Of a DNA stretch of 64,000 nucleotides, positions 56,253 to 63,700 are shown in pieces; positions within the stretch are counted from its first letter, which is position 1; every line of letters starts with the position of its first letter. The notes beneath the pieces are model-generated. The model was given only the letters and a program-made list of their open reading frames with translations, did no database searches and was not told where the DNA came from. The stretch is from NCBI GenBank assembly GCA_035695045.1, contig DASSEX010000030.1, forward strand, positions 62,001 through 126,000, read 5' to 3'. The position numbers were made by a program, and so were the translations under genes. This stretch comes from DASSKP01 sp035695045. GTDB taxonomy: Bacteria > Actinomycetota > Actinomycetes > JAFAQI01.

Positions 56253-56254
56253 GC

Positions 56255-56977
56255 TCATGCCTTCCCGGTCGACTTCACGAGTCGCAGTCGCAACACGATG
56301 CGGTGGCTGTCGCTGCCCAGCGGATGACAGCTGGTCAGGGTCAGCCAGTGACCCCGTCCGAGCGCACCTTGCTGGCTGACGACGTAGTAGGCATTCGGCA
56401 GGACGACCCACGGATTTGAGTGACCGCCGAAGGGCTTGACGACTTCGTAGGTGCAGCGGCCGAGGGGAGTGATGAGCTCGACGGTGTCACCGGCGTGCAT
56501 CTCGTCGATCTTGTTGAACGGACGTCCATAGGTCGTCCGGTGCCCGGCGATGCCGACATTGCCCTGCTCGCAGGGAAATGGCGTGTTGACGTAGTGGCCG
56601 GCGCCGGCGTTGAGTGCCGCGGGAGTCGTCCCCTCGACGACGACGACGTTGACCTTCATGCGGTCGTTGTTGATGACGAGACGGGTCAGCCCCTGTCCGA
56701 CCTTGATCTTGTGCTCGAGGTACTCGGTCTTGAGGCCGGGATCCGCGGTGTTGAGCTTGACGTGGCGCTGCTGGAACCGCTGGAACAGGTCGGTGAAGGC
56801 CGGGAAGGCGAACATGGAGACGCCGGAGACGAGGAGGACGACCGTCAGGGCCGAGACCGCGCGCCGCCCACCCGGTCGGCGCAGGCTCATCCCGAGGAGC
56901 GAGCCGAACGACCGCGTCTGCCCGGAGGCGACAGGAAGGAAGGACGGGGCCGCCGAACCGGTCGTCGGGTCCTGCAT
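56255..56977 (-). CDS. Class E sortase
   Basis: 240 residues. A transmembrane anchor at about 41-60 is followed by the sortase beta barrel; catalytic His146 (GIAGHRTTYGRPF), Cys217 (LTLTSCHPLGS) and Arg226 (SHRIVLRL) are present. Class E enzymes prefer LAxTG signals and attach proteins to peptidoglycan. One such substrate, the propeller protein at 35627-37273, occurs in this window. The ATG has AGGAGG seven bases upstream. It lies after a 67-base gap following the pseudopilin genes. Confidence 0.93.
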   Translation of the reverse strand: MQDPTTGSAAPSFLPVASGQTRSFGSLLGMSLRRPGGRRAVSALTVVLLVSGVSMFAFPAFTDLFQRFQQRHVKLNTADPGLKTEYLEHKIKVGQGLTRLVINNDRMKVNVVVVEGTTPAALNAGAGHYVNTPFPCEQGNVGIAGHRTTYGRPFNKIDEMHAGDTVELITPLGRCTYEVVKPFGGHSNPWVVLPNAYYVVSQQGALGRGHWLTLTSCHPLGSDSHRIVLRLRLVKSTGKA

Positions 56978-57044
56978 GGCAGCGCCTCCTCCCCACGGCG
57001 TCGAACACGCTGCGTAACCGCTCAACGACGCCGCTGGAGCAAGG

Positions 57045-57431
57045 TTACGACGCGCGCGCAACTCCTCCGCTTTTCTCCGCATCTGCGTCGGGTCCGGCCT
57101 TGGCCTCGCCGACCGCGGAACCGGCCCAGCTGATCCACCTCGGCGCGTCGATGCGGCCCCGGATGACGGCGTACGGCCCGTTGACGGCGCAGTGGACCAG
57201 CTGCGCGCCGTTGAGCGCCAAGGCGTGCTGCGCCGCATCGCAAGCGGCGGCCACGCCCTCGGGAGTGTGCGCAGCCGCGGCCAGGGCAGCCGCGTCGCTC
57301 GCGAGCGCGGCCCGGTGCCGTGTGACAGTGGCCAGGCCGATGCCCGCCAGCACGGCGGTGACCAGCCCGAGGACGGCGCACACGGCCAGGGCCAGGACCG
57401 TGGCCGACCCGTCGTCACGGCGGTTGGTCAC
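57045..57431 (-). CDS. TadE-like secretion/DNA-translocation protein (Rv3654c type)
   Basis: 128 residues. A hydrophobic N-terminal helix follows a short polar leader (NRRDDGSATVLALAVCAVLGLVTAVLAGIGL). The Gly-Ser junction resembles a prepilin cleavage site but lacks the Glu at +5, as in related proteins. The rest is small-residue rich with two cysteines. It probably assists the Flp/Tad pilus-like apparatus. GTG overlaps the stop of the next gene, so the block is tightly coupled. Confidence 0.82.
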   Translation of the reverse strand: MTNRRDDGSATVLALAVCAVLGLVTAVLAGIGLATVTRHRAALASDAAALAAAAHTPEGVAAACDAAQHALALNGAQLVHCAVNGPYAVIRGRIDAPRWISWAGSAVGEAKAGPDADAEKSGGVARAS

Positions 57432-57826
57432 GGCGCCACGCCCGGCTCGAGCGGCTCGACGAACCTCGCCGACACAGTCGGAAGACTCACCAGGCTGCGC
57501 AGCAGGGGCAGCCGCGCGGGCGCCCGTACGTCGACCTCGACGGTCCCCCGTCCCGTCGAGACCTCGACCGAGGCGCTGTCACCGGCGATGGCCCGCGCGG
57601 CGGATCGGACGGTCGCGACCCCCTCGCCGCGGGCGGCCAGGCGCGCGGCAGTCGAGGCGGCGTCCGTGCATCGGAGCTGGGTCGCGACAGCCAGCAGGAC
57701 GGTGACCGCGGCTGCGAGGACCGCGACCACCGTCGGCAGAGTGACGGCAAGCTCGGCCGTCACCATGCCGTCCTCGGCGGTCGGCCCGGTCATGCCGACG
57801 TCGCCACAACCGGGCCGCGCCGTCAT
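57428..57826 (-). CDS. TadE-family minor pseudopilin
   Basis: 132 residues. The prepilin-like junction DG-MVTAELAVTLPTVVAV has Glu at +5 and a hydrophobic helix (about 22-47), then a beta-rich C-terminal part. TadE-type proteins are minor components of tight-adherence (Flp) pili. It starts 11 bases before the DUF4244 pilin-like stop. The next gene overlaps it by four bases. Confidence 0.88.
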   Translation of the reverse strand: MTARPGCGDVGMTGPTAEDGMVTAELAVTLPTVVAVLAAAVTVLLAVATQLRCTDAASTAARLAARGEGVATVRSAARAIAGDSASVEVSTGRGTVEVDVRAPARLPLLRSLVSLPTVSARFVEPLEPGVAP

Positions 57827-57836
57827 CGACGGGTCC

Positions 57837-58016
57837 TCACGGAAGGAAGTGCAGCGCGTTGCTGATGAGGTCTTCGATCAGGTGCAGCACCGTGTCACTG
57901 GTCAGGACCTTGTAGAGCACGGCGCCGAAGCCGCAGGCCGCCACCGTCCCGACGGCGTACTCCGCCGTCGTCATGCCGTGCTCACCGTGGCGGCGGAGCC
58001 AGGTCAGGACTCGCAT
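57837..58016 (-). CDS. DUF4244 Flp-pilin-like peptide
   Basis: 59 residues: MRVLTWLRRHGEHG, then a Gly-Met junction MTTAEYAVGT with Glu at +5, then a helix (VAACGFGAVLYKVLTS) and an amphipathic C-terminus (TVLHLIEDLISNALHFLP). This is the architecture of an Flp major pilin precursor. The ATG at 58016 has GGAGACGGC in front. Its size and the conserved cluster position make it the most likely structural pilin of the locus. The 144 bases up to tadC hold no other frame of note. Confidence 0.88.
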   Translation of the reverse strand: MRVLTWLRRHGEHGMTTAEYAVGTVAACGFGAVLYKVLTSDTVLHLIEDLISNALHFLP

Positions 58017-58160
58017 GCCGTCTCCTTTCCTTGCCGGAAGATCCGGCGTCGCCGAAGACCGTCCTCGGCCGGGCTCAGACTCGGACAGGAACCACCGCCG
58101 ATCGCCGGTCCTCGGTGGAGGTGTGGACAGGGCAGGTCGCAGTCCGGCTGTGGAGATCTG

Positions 58161-58844
58161 TCAGCGGCCCAGCAGGCCCAACGCGAAAGGCACGATGCCG
58201 ACGAGCGCGAATGCGGGCAGGAAGCAGAGCCCCAGAGGGAGCACCGACCACACCCCGGCCCGGTGGGCGCGGCGAGCGAGCTCAGCCCGGCGACGCGACC
58301 GCGCGCGGTCACCGGCCCGCCGGAGCTCCTGAGTCGTCGCCGCGCCGCTGTCGGCTGCCCGGACGCAGGCGCGGGCGATCGTCGCGAGCTCAGGCCGGGC
58401 GAGCCATTCCGCCCATGCCTCCCGCGGCATCGCCCCGCGGGCCAACCGGTCAGCGACGGGTCGGCATGCGTCGGCGGCGGCGGGAGACGAGTCGCCGGCC
58501 GCCGCGAGGGCGTCACCCACGGTCGCCCCGGCGGCGAGGCACGCGGCGATCAGGTCGGCGACCAATGGCACGTCCAAGTCGGGCTCGGGGGCCTGCCTGC
58601 GACGAGCGAGGAGCACGGCGGCGGCGGCACCCGCGCAGGCACCGGCCCGAGGACCGATCAGGCCGGCGGCGAGCACAGCGACGAGCGCGGCGACGACCAC
58701 CATGGAGCGGGTGGTCGGTGCGGCCTGCCGTTCCGGAGGCGATGACCTCGAGCCGAGCCGCGCCAGCCGGTAGCGGGCACGACGCGGCGGCATCACGGTG
58801 CCGACGGCGAGCGCGGCTGTGAGCGCCGCCAGGAGTCCGATCAC
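58161..58844 (-). CDS. TadC-like type II secretion F-family protein
   Basis: 227 residues, membrane platform protein. An N-terminal helix (about 3-17), a second hydrophobic stretch (about 47-80), the T2SSF domain (LDVPLVADLIAACLAAGATVGDAL to QELRRAGDRARSRRRAELARRAHRAGV), and a C-terminal helix LGLCFLPAFALVGIVPFALGLL. Pairs with TadB to form the inner-membrane platform for the pilin ATPase. GTG 58844 overlaps the tadB stop. Confidence 0.86.
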   Translation of the reverse strand: MIGLLAALTAALAVGTVMPPRRARYRLARLGSRSSPPERQAAPTTRSMVVVAALVAVLAAGLIGPRAGACAGAAAAVLLARRRQAPEPDLDVPLVADLIAACLAAGATVGDALAAAGDSSPAAADACRPVADRLARGAMPREAWAEWLARPELATIARACVRAADSGAATTQELRRAGDRARSRRRAELARRAHRAGVWSVLPLGLCFLPAFALVGIVPFALGLLGR

Positions 58845-59629
58845 TGTGGCCTCACAGCGCGGACCAACCGGCGTGACCACAGCACGCCGACTGCCTCGAG
58901 CAGGCCTGCTCCGGTCAGCAACGCCCAGCCCACTGGCTGGTGCAGCAGCAGCCGCAAAGGATGAGCGCCTACCGACTGCCCCATGAGCAGGCCGAGGACG
59001 GGGAGGCCGGCAAGGAGCGTCATCGAGGCGCGCGGACCGGCCAGCGCCGCGTCGAACGCGCGCCGGTCGGCTGCGTCGGCATCGAGTGTTGCGCCCAGCC
59101 GGTCGAGGACTTCCGCGACCGCGCCGCCTGCCTGCTCGGTCACCTGCCAGGCCGCACCGACAGAGGCGAAGACCTCGCACCCGCGGAGTTGGCTGAGCGC
59201 GCGCAGCGGTTCGGCTGCGGGTGTGCCGGACCGCACTGCTCTCGCCGCATCGGACAGATGCGCTCGGAGCACGTCCGTCGACTCTGCGGCACCGGCCAGC
59301 GCCTGCGCCGGAGTCCGCCCCGCGCGCAGCTCCGCAGCAAGGGCGAAGACGACGTCCACGACAGCGTCCTGCCGTCGCGCGCGCAGGCGGCCGTCGGCGC
59401 GGCGACGGAGCACCGCGGAGACAACCGCTGCACCGACGAGCGCACCAGTCACCAGCCCTGGGACCCCCAGCATCAGCGCGGCCAGCTGGACGAGTGCGAC
59501 GACGAGGAGACCGTCCCGCGACCGCAGAGTCGGCGCACCGGAGCACACGACGCGCAGCCGGTGACGGCGGGCCGATGGCCAGGTGGCGACGCCGGCTGCA
59601 GCAGCAAGGGCGGCGACGAGCCCGGTCAT
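58841..59629 (-). CDS. TadB-like type II secretion F-family protein
   Basis: 262 residues. Hydrophobic segments near 42-72 and a T2SSF domain at about 90-210 (VVFALAAELRAGRTPAQALAG, VTEQAGGAVAEVLDRLGATLDAD), then two C-terminal helices. The start ATG at 59629 overlaps the tadA stop (ATGA). Together with TadC it forms the platform between the cytoplasmic ATPase and the pilus. Confidence 0.87.
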   Translation of the reverse strand: MTGLVAALAAAAGVATWPSARRHRLRVVCSGAPTLRSRDGLLVVALVQLAALMLGVPGLVTGALVGAAVVSAVLRRRADGRLRARRQDAVVDVVFALAAELRAGRTPAQALAGAAESTDVLRAHLSDAARAVRSGTPAAEPLRALSQLRGCEVFASVGAAWQVTEQAGGAVAEVLDRLGATLDADAADRRAFDAALAGPRASMTLLAGLPVLGLLMGQSVGAHPLRLLLHQPVGWALLTGAGLLEAVGVLWSRRLVRAVRPQ

Positions 59630-60633
59630 CCGGCCTCTCGAAGACGTCCTTCGAGCTCGTCCGCAGCGGGACCACCGCGCACTCCCACGGAGGTGAACGT
59701 CGCCGCCGGCACCGCGGTCACGGTGCCGTCCGGCGATCGGCAGATCAGCGCAACTGCCGCCACCCGACGACGGCCGTCCCGCCGACGCGCCAGGTGCACG
59801 ACGACGTCGACTGCCGCGGCAAGCTGACTGTGTGCCGCATCCCGCGGCAGCCCGGCAACGGCACCGAGTGCTTCGATCCGAGCGGGGAGATGCTCGGCCC
59901 GGTTGGCGTGGACGGTGCCGCAGCCGCCTTCATGTCCGGTGTTGAGCGCTCCGAGCAGCTCCCGCACCTCAGCCCCGCGCACCTCCCCGACGACCAGCCG
60001 GTCGGGCCGCATGCGGAGGGCCTGCCGCACCAGGGTTGCAAGGTCGACGCCCCCGGCACCTTCCGCGTTGGGCACGCGAGCCTCGAGGCGGACGACATGC
60101 GGATGCGCCGGACGCAGCTCGGCCGCGTCCTCCACCAGAACGATTCGCTCGTCGGACGGCACCAGCGACAGCAACGTGGAGAGCACGGTGGTCTTGCCGG
60201 TGCCGGTGCCGCCGGTCACGAGAAAGGGAAGCCGCGCGTCGATCACCCGGCGCAGAAGGTCGGCGCCGGCGGAGGGGACGCTGCCCTTCGCCACCAGGTC
60301 GTCGAGGGAGAACGCGCGACGCGGCGGTATGCGCAGAGACAGGCAGGTCCCCTGGGGCGAGACGGGCGGGAGCACGGCATGCAGACGGGTGCCGTCAGGA
60401 AGCCGGGCGTCCGCGTGCGGCATGGCGTCATCGAGGCGACGGCCGCAGGCGGACACCAGCCGCTGCGCCAGTCGCCTCAGCGTTCGCTCGTCACCGATCA
60501 CCAGGGACGTGCGGCGTACGCCGTCGCCGCGGTCGACCCACACCGGGCCCGGTCCGTTGACGAGAACGTCGGTCACCGCGGGATCGCGCAAGTACGGCGT
60601 CAGCGGGCCCGCGTCCACGTCGATCGGTGTCAC
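59626..60633 (-). CDS. tadA: TadA/CpaF-family secretion ATPase
   Basis: 335 residues. The N-terminal domain (VLVNGPGPVWVDRGDG) leads to the RecA-like motor: Walker A GGTGTGKT (141-148), Asp box (IVLVEDAAELRP), MRPDRLVVGEVRGAEVRELLGALNTGHEGGCGTVHAN (Walker B and His box). It powers pilin assembly or retraction. Shorter than most CpaF proteins, without the extended N-terminal region. It overlaps ssd by four bases. Confidence 0.93.
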   Translation of the reverse strand: MTPIDVDAGPLTPYLRDPAVTDVLVNGPGPVWVDRGDGVRRTSLVIGDERTLRRLAQRLVSACGRRLDDAMPHADARLPDGTRLHAVLPPVSPQGTCLSLRIPPRRAFSLDDLVAKGSVPSAGADLLRRVIDARLPFLVTGGTGTGKTTVLSTLLSLVPSDERIVLVEDAAELRPAHPHVVRLEARVPNAEGAGGVDLATLVRQALRMRPDRLVVGEVRGAEVRELLGALNTGHEGGCGTVHANRAEHLPARIEALGAVAGLPRDAAHSQLAAAVDVVVHLARRRDGRRRVAAVALICRSPDGTVTAVPAATFTSVGVRGGPAADELEGRLREAG

Positions 60634-61715
60634 TCCGGCCTTCCCCGTGTCGCACCCCGCGTCGCGCCCCGGGTCGCGCCCCGTGTCTCGCAGAGTCCCG
60701 AAGCCGTGGCATCGAACGGCAACCGCGCGAGCGCCCGGGCCAGCTGGCCGTCGTCCGCGGCGGAGGCGATCCGCGGGTCTTCCGGAAGCTCCACGGTGAC
60801 GGGCAGCCGCAGGGCTCCCTCGATGTCAGTCCGGCTGAGTGCGCCTCGGCCCGTGCCGCGGGCCACGACCCGCAGGTCGCCGCAGACCGGCAGGAGACGG
60901 CGCGCCAGCTGAGCGGCAGCGACCGTCGACCGGACTCCGGCGCGGACCACCAGCAGGACGACGTCGGCGGTCGCGAGCTCGCGGAGATCGGGCGGGCGCG
61001 ACACGTCGACGACGAGGAGGTCGTGAGTGGCCCGCGCGGTCGACATCAGCGCCGGCCAGCCGACGGCCGGCTCCGGCCGCGGCTCAGCCGGCCGATCCCA
61101 GGAGAGCAGAGCCAACCCCGGAGCCGGGTGGAGGAGCCCAGCGGGGAGCGTCTCCGGAGGCCACGATGCCGCCTCGCCGGTGAGGTCGGGCCACCGGACC
61201 CCCACAGACCGCTCGAGCCCGAACACGAGGTCCAGGCCGCCGCCGGCCGGATCGGCGTCGACCAGCAGCGTCGACCGGCCCTGCCTGGCGGCGGCGAGCG
61301 CGACTCCGACGGCCACCGTCGACGCTCCTGCACCGCCACTGGCCGCGACGCACGCCACGACCCGGCCTGCCCCTGACCGATCCGCACCCGCCAGGACGCC
61401 GTGCTCGAGGAGGGACCGCTCGTCTGTCGGCAGCACGGCGACCTGCTCGGCCCCGATCTCCACGGCGATGCGCCAGTCGTCCGGCTCCGCGCGCCTCGAC
61501 AGCAGCGCGACCCGGGCGCGTCTGTCCACGCCCTGGCTCAACACTCGACGCGCGGCCACGGTGTCGAGCAGCACGGCGACCGCGCTCGACCACCAACGAG
61601 TGGCGTCGTGCGCGGCGGTGACCTCGGCGTCCAGACCGGCAGCGGCGCACAGACGGCGGGCCTCGCTCATCAGGCCCAGGTCGTCGCAGCAGACGGCGAC
61701 ACTGCTCACGGTCAT
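60630..61715 (-). CDS. ssd: Septum-site determining protein Ssd (CpaE/MinD-like)
   Basis: 361 residues. The N-terminal region (about 1-110) is receiver-like, then a MinD-type ATPase with deviant Walker A AASGGAGAST (about 128-137), LLVDADPAGGG and LLVVDVSRP. In M. tuberculosis the homologue Rv3660c influences septum placement; near tad genes the CpaE role of placing pili is equally likely. The C-terminus carries a 4-residue repeat (RGAT, three times). ATG 61715 has GAGGAG four bases before it. First gene of the leftward tad block. Confidence 0.88.
   Translation of the reverse strand: MTVSSVAVCCDDLGLMSEARRLCAAAGLDAEVTAAHDATRWWSSAVAVLLDTVAARRVLSQGVDRRARVALLSRRAEPDDWRIAVEIGAEQVAVLPTDERSLLEHGVLAGADRSGAGRVVACVAASGGAGASTVAVGVALAAARQGRSTLLVDADPAGGGLDLVFGLERSVGVRWPDLTGEAASWPPETLPAGLLHPAPGLALLSWDRPAEPRPEPAVGWPALMSTARATHDLLVVDVSRPPDLRELATADVVLLVVRAGVRSTVAAAQLARRLLPVCGDLRVVARGTGRGALSRTDIEGALRLPVTVELPEDPRIASAADDGQLARALARLPFDATASGLCETRGATRGATRGATRGRPE
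60647..60690. repeat. 12-bp tandem repeat in ssd 3' end
   Basis: Three full 12-base units (GTGTCGCACCCC, GCGTCGCGCCCC, GGGTCGCGCCCC) from 60647 to 60682 and a partial fourth (GTGTCTCG, 60683-60690). They encode RGAT repeats, so copy number can change without shifting frame; the tadA start (60633) is just downstream on the same strand. Confidence 0.8.
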
Positions 61716-61854
61716 CGCGCTCCTCGGTCCGCGCCGAGGATCGCCGAGGGGTGCACGCGGATGCGCGACGTCGTCTTCGCTGTGGACGGTCAGCCGCGGC
61801 AGCCCCGTCTGTGGACCGCAGGGTCCTCGTCGAGCGAATTCCGGCCGGACATGG

Positions 61855-61888
61855 GACGGCCCCCGCCGGGGGGGTAGCGGGGGCCGTC
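61855..61888. repeat. 12-bp perfect hairpin, GC-only stem
   Basis: GACGGCCCCCGC (61855-61866) and GCGGGGGCCGTC (61877-61888), loop of ten bases rich in G. It could be a terminator for a transcript across the ssd upstream region, though no U tract follows on either strand. Confidence 0.6.
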
Positions 61889-62092
61889 GCGAGATCCGAC
61901 TCCGGGGGGGACGAGCCGGACCCGATCAGGGACGCGAGCGCGAAGCTCGCGGGGTAGCGGAGACCTTCCCCCGCGTCGGAAGCCGAAACCCGGGCCGCAA
62001 ACTTTTTTTCGGGGCTATGCACGGCCCGGCGCGCGGAGTAGAACGAGGGTACGGCCCGGCGAACGGCGAGTGGCGACGTCCCTCCCGCTCTC

Positions 62093-62238
62093 GGACCGCA
62101 CACGAAGTCCGGGCACCCACGCGGGCGTCAGCCACAGGAGGCAGTCGAGACCGGGGCTCGTCCCCGGCCGGCAAGGGAAGCCGGCGCTTGGTCACCCGGA
62201 GGACGTGCCAGTGAACGGCGCCTCGCGAGGCGCCGTTC
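62093..62238 (+). ncRNA. Candidate structured leader RNA with terminator, unassigned class
   Basis: On the plus strand TCCGGG (62108-62113) can pair with CCCGGA (62195-62200), and GGCAC (62112-62116) with GTGCC (62205-62209), closing a junction that contains hairpins 62151-62167 and 62168-62184 (loop AAGGGAA); GGAC/GTCC at 62093-62110 competes with the closing stem. A 13-bp terminator-like stem follows. I match it to no riboswitch class I know. Confidence 0.35.
62213..62238. terminator. 13-bp palindrome, terminator-like
   Basis: GAACGGCGCCTCG and its complement CGAGGCGCCGTTC abut at 62225/62226, giving a stem with a small loop. It ends about 68 bases before the holin-like gene start. There is no U tract downstream. 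Confidence 0.6.
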
Positions 62239-62305
62239 GCATGTGCCCCGCCGTTCGCGGGCAGGACTCGCGTGCGAGACGATCCGCGTGACGAGGGAGG
62301 GTGCC

Positions 62306-62749
62306 GTGAGCGCCGGTGTTGACCAGGACCAGTCGCTCGGCGAGCTGGTCGCGACGGCGACGCGCGACCTGTCCTTGCTCGTGCACAAAGAGGTCGAGCT
62401 CGCCAAGACGGAGATCGCGGCGGAGGTCAAGCGCGCCGGCATCGGCGCGGGGTTCCTCGGCGGCGCCGGCTTCATCGGCGTCTTCACGTTGCTGTTCCTG
62501 TCCGTGGCCGCAGCCCTGGGCATCTCGACCGGTGCGGGCATCGGAGCCTGGGCCGGGTTCCTCATCGTCGGTGCGGCGTACGGCTTGCTCGCCGGGCTGC
62601 TCGCGCTGCTCGGGCTGTCCAAGGTCACGAAGGTCAAGCCGCCGCAGCGCACCATCCGGACGGTCAAGGACGACATCGCGTGGGCCAAGCACCCGACCGT
62701 CGCACCGGATCCCGAGCTGGAGGATCTGCGGGCCAGCCACCGCGAGTGA
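62306..62749 (+). CDS. Phage-holin-like membrane protein (Holin_X/DUF1469 type)
   Basis: 147 residues. An amphipathic N-terminal helix (SLGELVATATRDLSLLVHKEVELAKTEIAAEVKRAG) precedes two close transmembrane helices (about 50-75 and 83-105) and a polar tail. Family name aside, these occur on actinobacterial chromosomes away from phages, and the role is unknown. GTG 62306 has GGGAGG about six bases upstream; GTG 62288 is an alternative. It is followed after 36 bases by the alpha/beta hydrolase gene, the Rv3669-Rv3670 order in M. tuberculosis. Confidence 0.85.
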   Translation: MSAGVDQDQSLGELVATATRDLSLLVHKEVELAKTEIAAEVKRAGIGAGFLGGAGFIGVFTLLFLSVAAALGISTGAGIGAWAGFLIVGAAYGLLAGLLALLGLSKVTKVKPPQRTIRTVKDDIAWAKHPTVAPDPELEDLRASHRE

Positions 62750-62785
62750 GCCCCGCCCGCACGACGGCTGTGCCAGGCTGCCCGG

Positions 62786-63700
62786 ATGACGGGTCGCCGG
62801 CTGGTCGAGGAGTCGGCAACCCTTCTTGACGGTCCGTGGCGGCACCACGATGTCAGCGCCAACGGGGTCCGCCTGCACGTCGCCGAGATCGGCACCGGCC
62901 CGCTCGTCGTGTTGTTGCACGGGTTCCCGCAGTTCTGGTGGGCCTGGCGGCACCAGCTCGTCGACCTCGCCGCCGCCGGCCTGCGCGTGGCGGCGCCGGA
63001 CCTGCGCGGGTACGCCGCCAGCGACAAGCCACCCCGCGGGTACGACGCGTTGACCCAGGCGGCGGACGTCGCGGGGCTCATCCGCGCGCTCGGCGAGCGC
63101 GATGCGGTGGTCGTCGGCCACGGGTGGGGCGGTCACGTCGCCTGGACGCTGGCAGCGGCCCACCCGACGCTCGTCCGGCGACTCGCGGTGGTCAGCTCTC
63201 CGCACCCGCTGCGATGGGCCGCAGCGTTGCGCGGCACCGGCCAGCACCGGGCAGCCGGGCCGCTGCTGCGGTTCCAGCTGCCGTGGCACCCCGAGCGCTG
63301 GCTGGTGGCGGACGACGCGCGCAACGTCGGACTCCTGCTGCGGTCCTGGGGCGGCCCCGGATTCCCGGACCCCGAGGCGGAGCGCACCTACCGCACGGCG
63401 ATGCAGATCCTCGCCGCCCCGCACTGCGCTCTGGAGCCCTACCGGTGGGCGGTCCGTTCGCTGCCGCGGGCGGATGGGCGCCGCTTCCGCCGGGTGGTGC
63501 GCCGCCCGATCGACGCGCCGACGCTTCAGCTGCACGGCTCCCTCGACCGGTGTGCCCTGCCCAGCACCGCCTCCGGCTCCGGGCGCTACGTCGCCGCGGA
63601 GTACGAGTGGCGCCTGCTGGACGGCGTCGGCCACTTCGCGCCGGAAGAGGCACCGGCGGCCGTCAGTGGAGAGCTGGTGCGGTGGTGCAAGGAGGCGTGA
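62786..63700 (+). CDS. Alpha/beta-hydrolase, epoxide-hydrolase (EphE)-like, nucleophile missing
   Basis: 304 residues. LLHGFPQFWWAWRHQLVDLA (oxyanion HGFP), PDLRGYAASDKP, and the nucleophile elbow VVGHGWGGHVAW. Epoxide hydrolases have Asp in the sequence GHDWGG; here codon 63122-63124 is GGG, so residue 113 is Gly. The general-base His is kept (GVGHFAPEEAP). If no other residue replaces it, epoxide hydrolysis is not expected. The cap domain (about 150-240) is intact. The ATG start is clear; the stop overlaps the next gene. Confidence 0.9.
   Translation: MTGRRLVEESATLLDGPWRHHDVSANGVRLHVAEIGTGPLVVLLHGFPQFWWAWRHQLVDLAAAGLRVAAPDLRGYAASDKPPRGYDALTQAADVAGLIRALGERDAVVVGHGWGGHVAWTLAAAHPTLVRRLAVVSSPHPLRWAAALRGTGQHRAAGPLLRFQLPWHPERWLVADDARNVGLLLRSWGGPGFPDPEAERTYRTAMQILAAPHCALEPYRWAVRSLPRADGRRFRRVVRRPIDAPTLQLHGSLDRCALPSTASGSGRYVAAEYEWRLLDGVGHFAPEEAPAAVSGELVRWCKEA

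Larger units (their letters stand above)
61716..62305. other. Non-coding, hairpin-rich region between ssd and the holin-like gene
   Basis: 590 bases between divergent genes with no convincing coding frame: a frame of 395 codons exists on the plus strand but is a shadow. Strong inverted repeats occur at 61855-61888 (12 bp), 61933-61951 (7 bp), 61948-61975 (alternative, 7 bp), 61990-62029 (8 bp, loop with seven T), 62151-62167 (6 bp), 62168-62184 (5 bp) and 62213-62238 (13 bp). Promoters for ssd and for the plus-strand genes must also be here. Confidence 0.7.

Noticed and set aside
62083..62210. Cobalamin riboswitch, RNase P RNA or c-di-AMP leader
   Set aside because: Some fragments look similar (GGGAAGCCGG, GAAGTCCGGGC), but the B12 box, the ACAGAAA element of RNase P and the ydaO core are absent.
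61027..62214. 395-codon plus-strand frame reaching across ssd and the non-coding region
   Set aside because: Overlaps ssd, lacks any domain, and is low-complexity Arg/Ser/Pro; kept as non-coding.
62306..62749. Prophage remnant because of the holin-like protein
   Set aside because: No other phage gene is present; the family is chromosomal in actinobacteria.
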